From NCBI GenBank assembly GCA_028285345.1, contig JANQPT010000038.1, positions 124,001 through 188,000 of the forward strand: DNA of 64,000 bases. Reading direction: 5' to 3'. Made by a program: the position numbers and the translations under genes. Under the pieces are notes generated by a model. It saw nothing but the letters and a program-made list of their open reading frames with translations. It was not told the DNA's origin and did no database searches. Of this stretch, positions 63,895 to 64,000 are shown piece after piece (position 1 is the first letter of the stretch; each line of letters starts with the position of its first letter). This stretch comes from Planctomycetales bacterium (GTDB lineage: Bacteria > Planctomycetota > Planctomycetia > Planctomycetales > Planctomycetaceae).

Positions 63895-64000
63895 GTTGGC
63901 CCTCCAGTAAGGGATCGTCGAGAAAACTGTCGACCAGCGGCGACAATACGGCAGCCACTACTATCCTCGATCCCAGCGCGGGATTCAATCCGCAGTGCAG
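63887..64000 (-). CDS. C-terminal fragment of an unidentified protein upstream of ubiB
   Basis: The minus-strand frame is open from the right window edge to TGA at 63889-63887, giving 37 residues that end VLSPLVDSFLDDPLLEGQRD. It overlaps the GTG start of the UbiB gene by 8 bases, and the UbiB ribosome-binding site GGAGG lies inside it. This arrangement argues for a translationally coupled gene upstream. Another frame is open here too, so the reading frame is uncertain and the product cannot be named. Confidence 0.45.
   Translation of the reverse strand: MHCGLNPALGSRIVVAAVLSPLVDSFLDDPLLEGQRD

Overview
The window is chromosomal DNA of a planctomycete (order Planctomycetales or a close relative). 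The evidence is two DUF1501 proteins, one of them beside a PSCyt1/DUF1549/DUF1553 protein, long cysteine-rich secreted proteins, RTX-type proteins with an 'EER..MA' N-terminal tag, an FG-GAP lattice protein, a UbiB kinase, and moderately GC-rich DNA with long hairpin-bearing spacers. No phage, transposase, CRISPR array, rRNA or tRNA was found. I see 52 likely protein genes, two of them cut by the window edges, plus one doubtful 25-codon ORF.

Left part (1-13.7 kb): a truncated cysteine-rich exported protein, an amidohydrolase, two RTX proteins, a small phosphodiesterase next to a degenerate GyrB-like protein, an SdpR/SdpI repressor/immunity-type pair with a visible palindromic operator, and a DUF1549/DUF1553 plus DUF1501 pair separated by a hairpin repeat element.

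Housekeeping part (13.7-31 kb): DUF58 and bacterial PH proteins, enolase followed by an FtsB/DivIC-like protein, psd-pssA (phosphatidylethanolamine synthesis), a CPBP protease overlapping a D-cysteine desulfhydrase-like gene, purM, an ABC-2 permease, moaC, a polyprenyl diphosphate synthase, a PurU-type deformylase, an FG-GAP protein and a solitary, divergent EF-Tu.

Middle (31.4-34.4 kb): a membrane protein and an overlapping winged-helix regulator are followed by a fusion of an intact IspH reductase domain to a ferritin-like diiron domain. The same 19-bp palindrome lies upstream of both transcription units, so the three genes look like a small regulon. I regard this as the best candidate for an undescribed system.

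Right part (34.4-49.4 kb): a second DUF1501 protein, an orphan MT-A70 methyltransferase, a cysteine-rich heptapeptide-repeat/HEAT protein, a Gfo/Idh/MocA oxidoreductase, 5-formyl-THF cyclo-ligase with a UbiD decarboxylase, a large GT-C-like/TPR membrane protein, ATP sulfurylase and a sugar-phosphate isomerase-like protein.

An apparent operon (49.4-62.2 kb), headed by a good sigma70-type promoter, encodes a secreted alpha/alpha-barrel protein, a membrane-anchored acidic protein, ExbB, two ExbD proteins (one with a zinc ribbon), an FHA-transmembrane-beta-propeller protein, a TPR-peptide-binding protein and a further exported protein. It looks like a proton-motive-force-driven cell-envelope machine. 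The window closes with a UbiB-type kinase.
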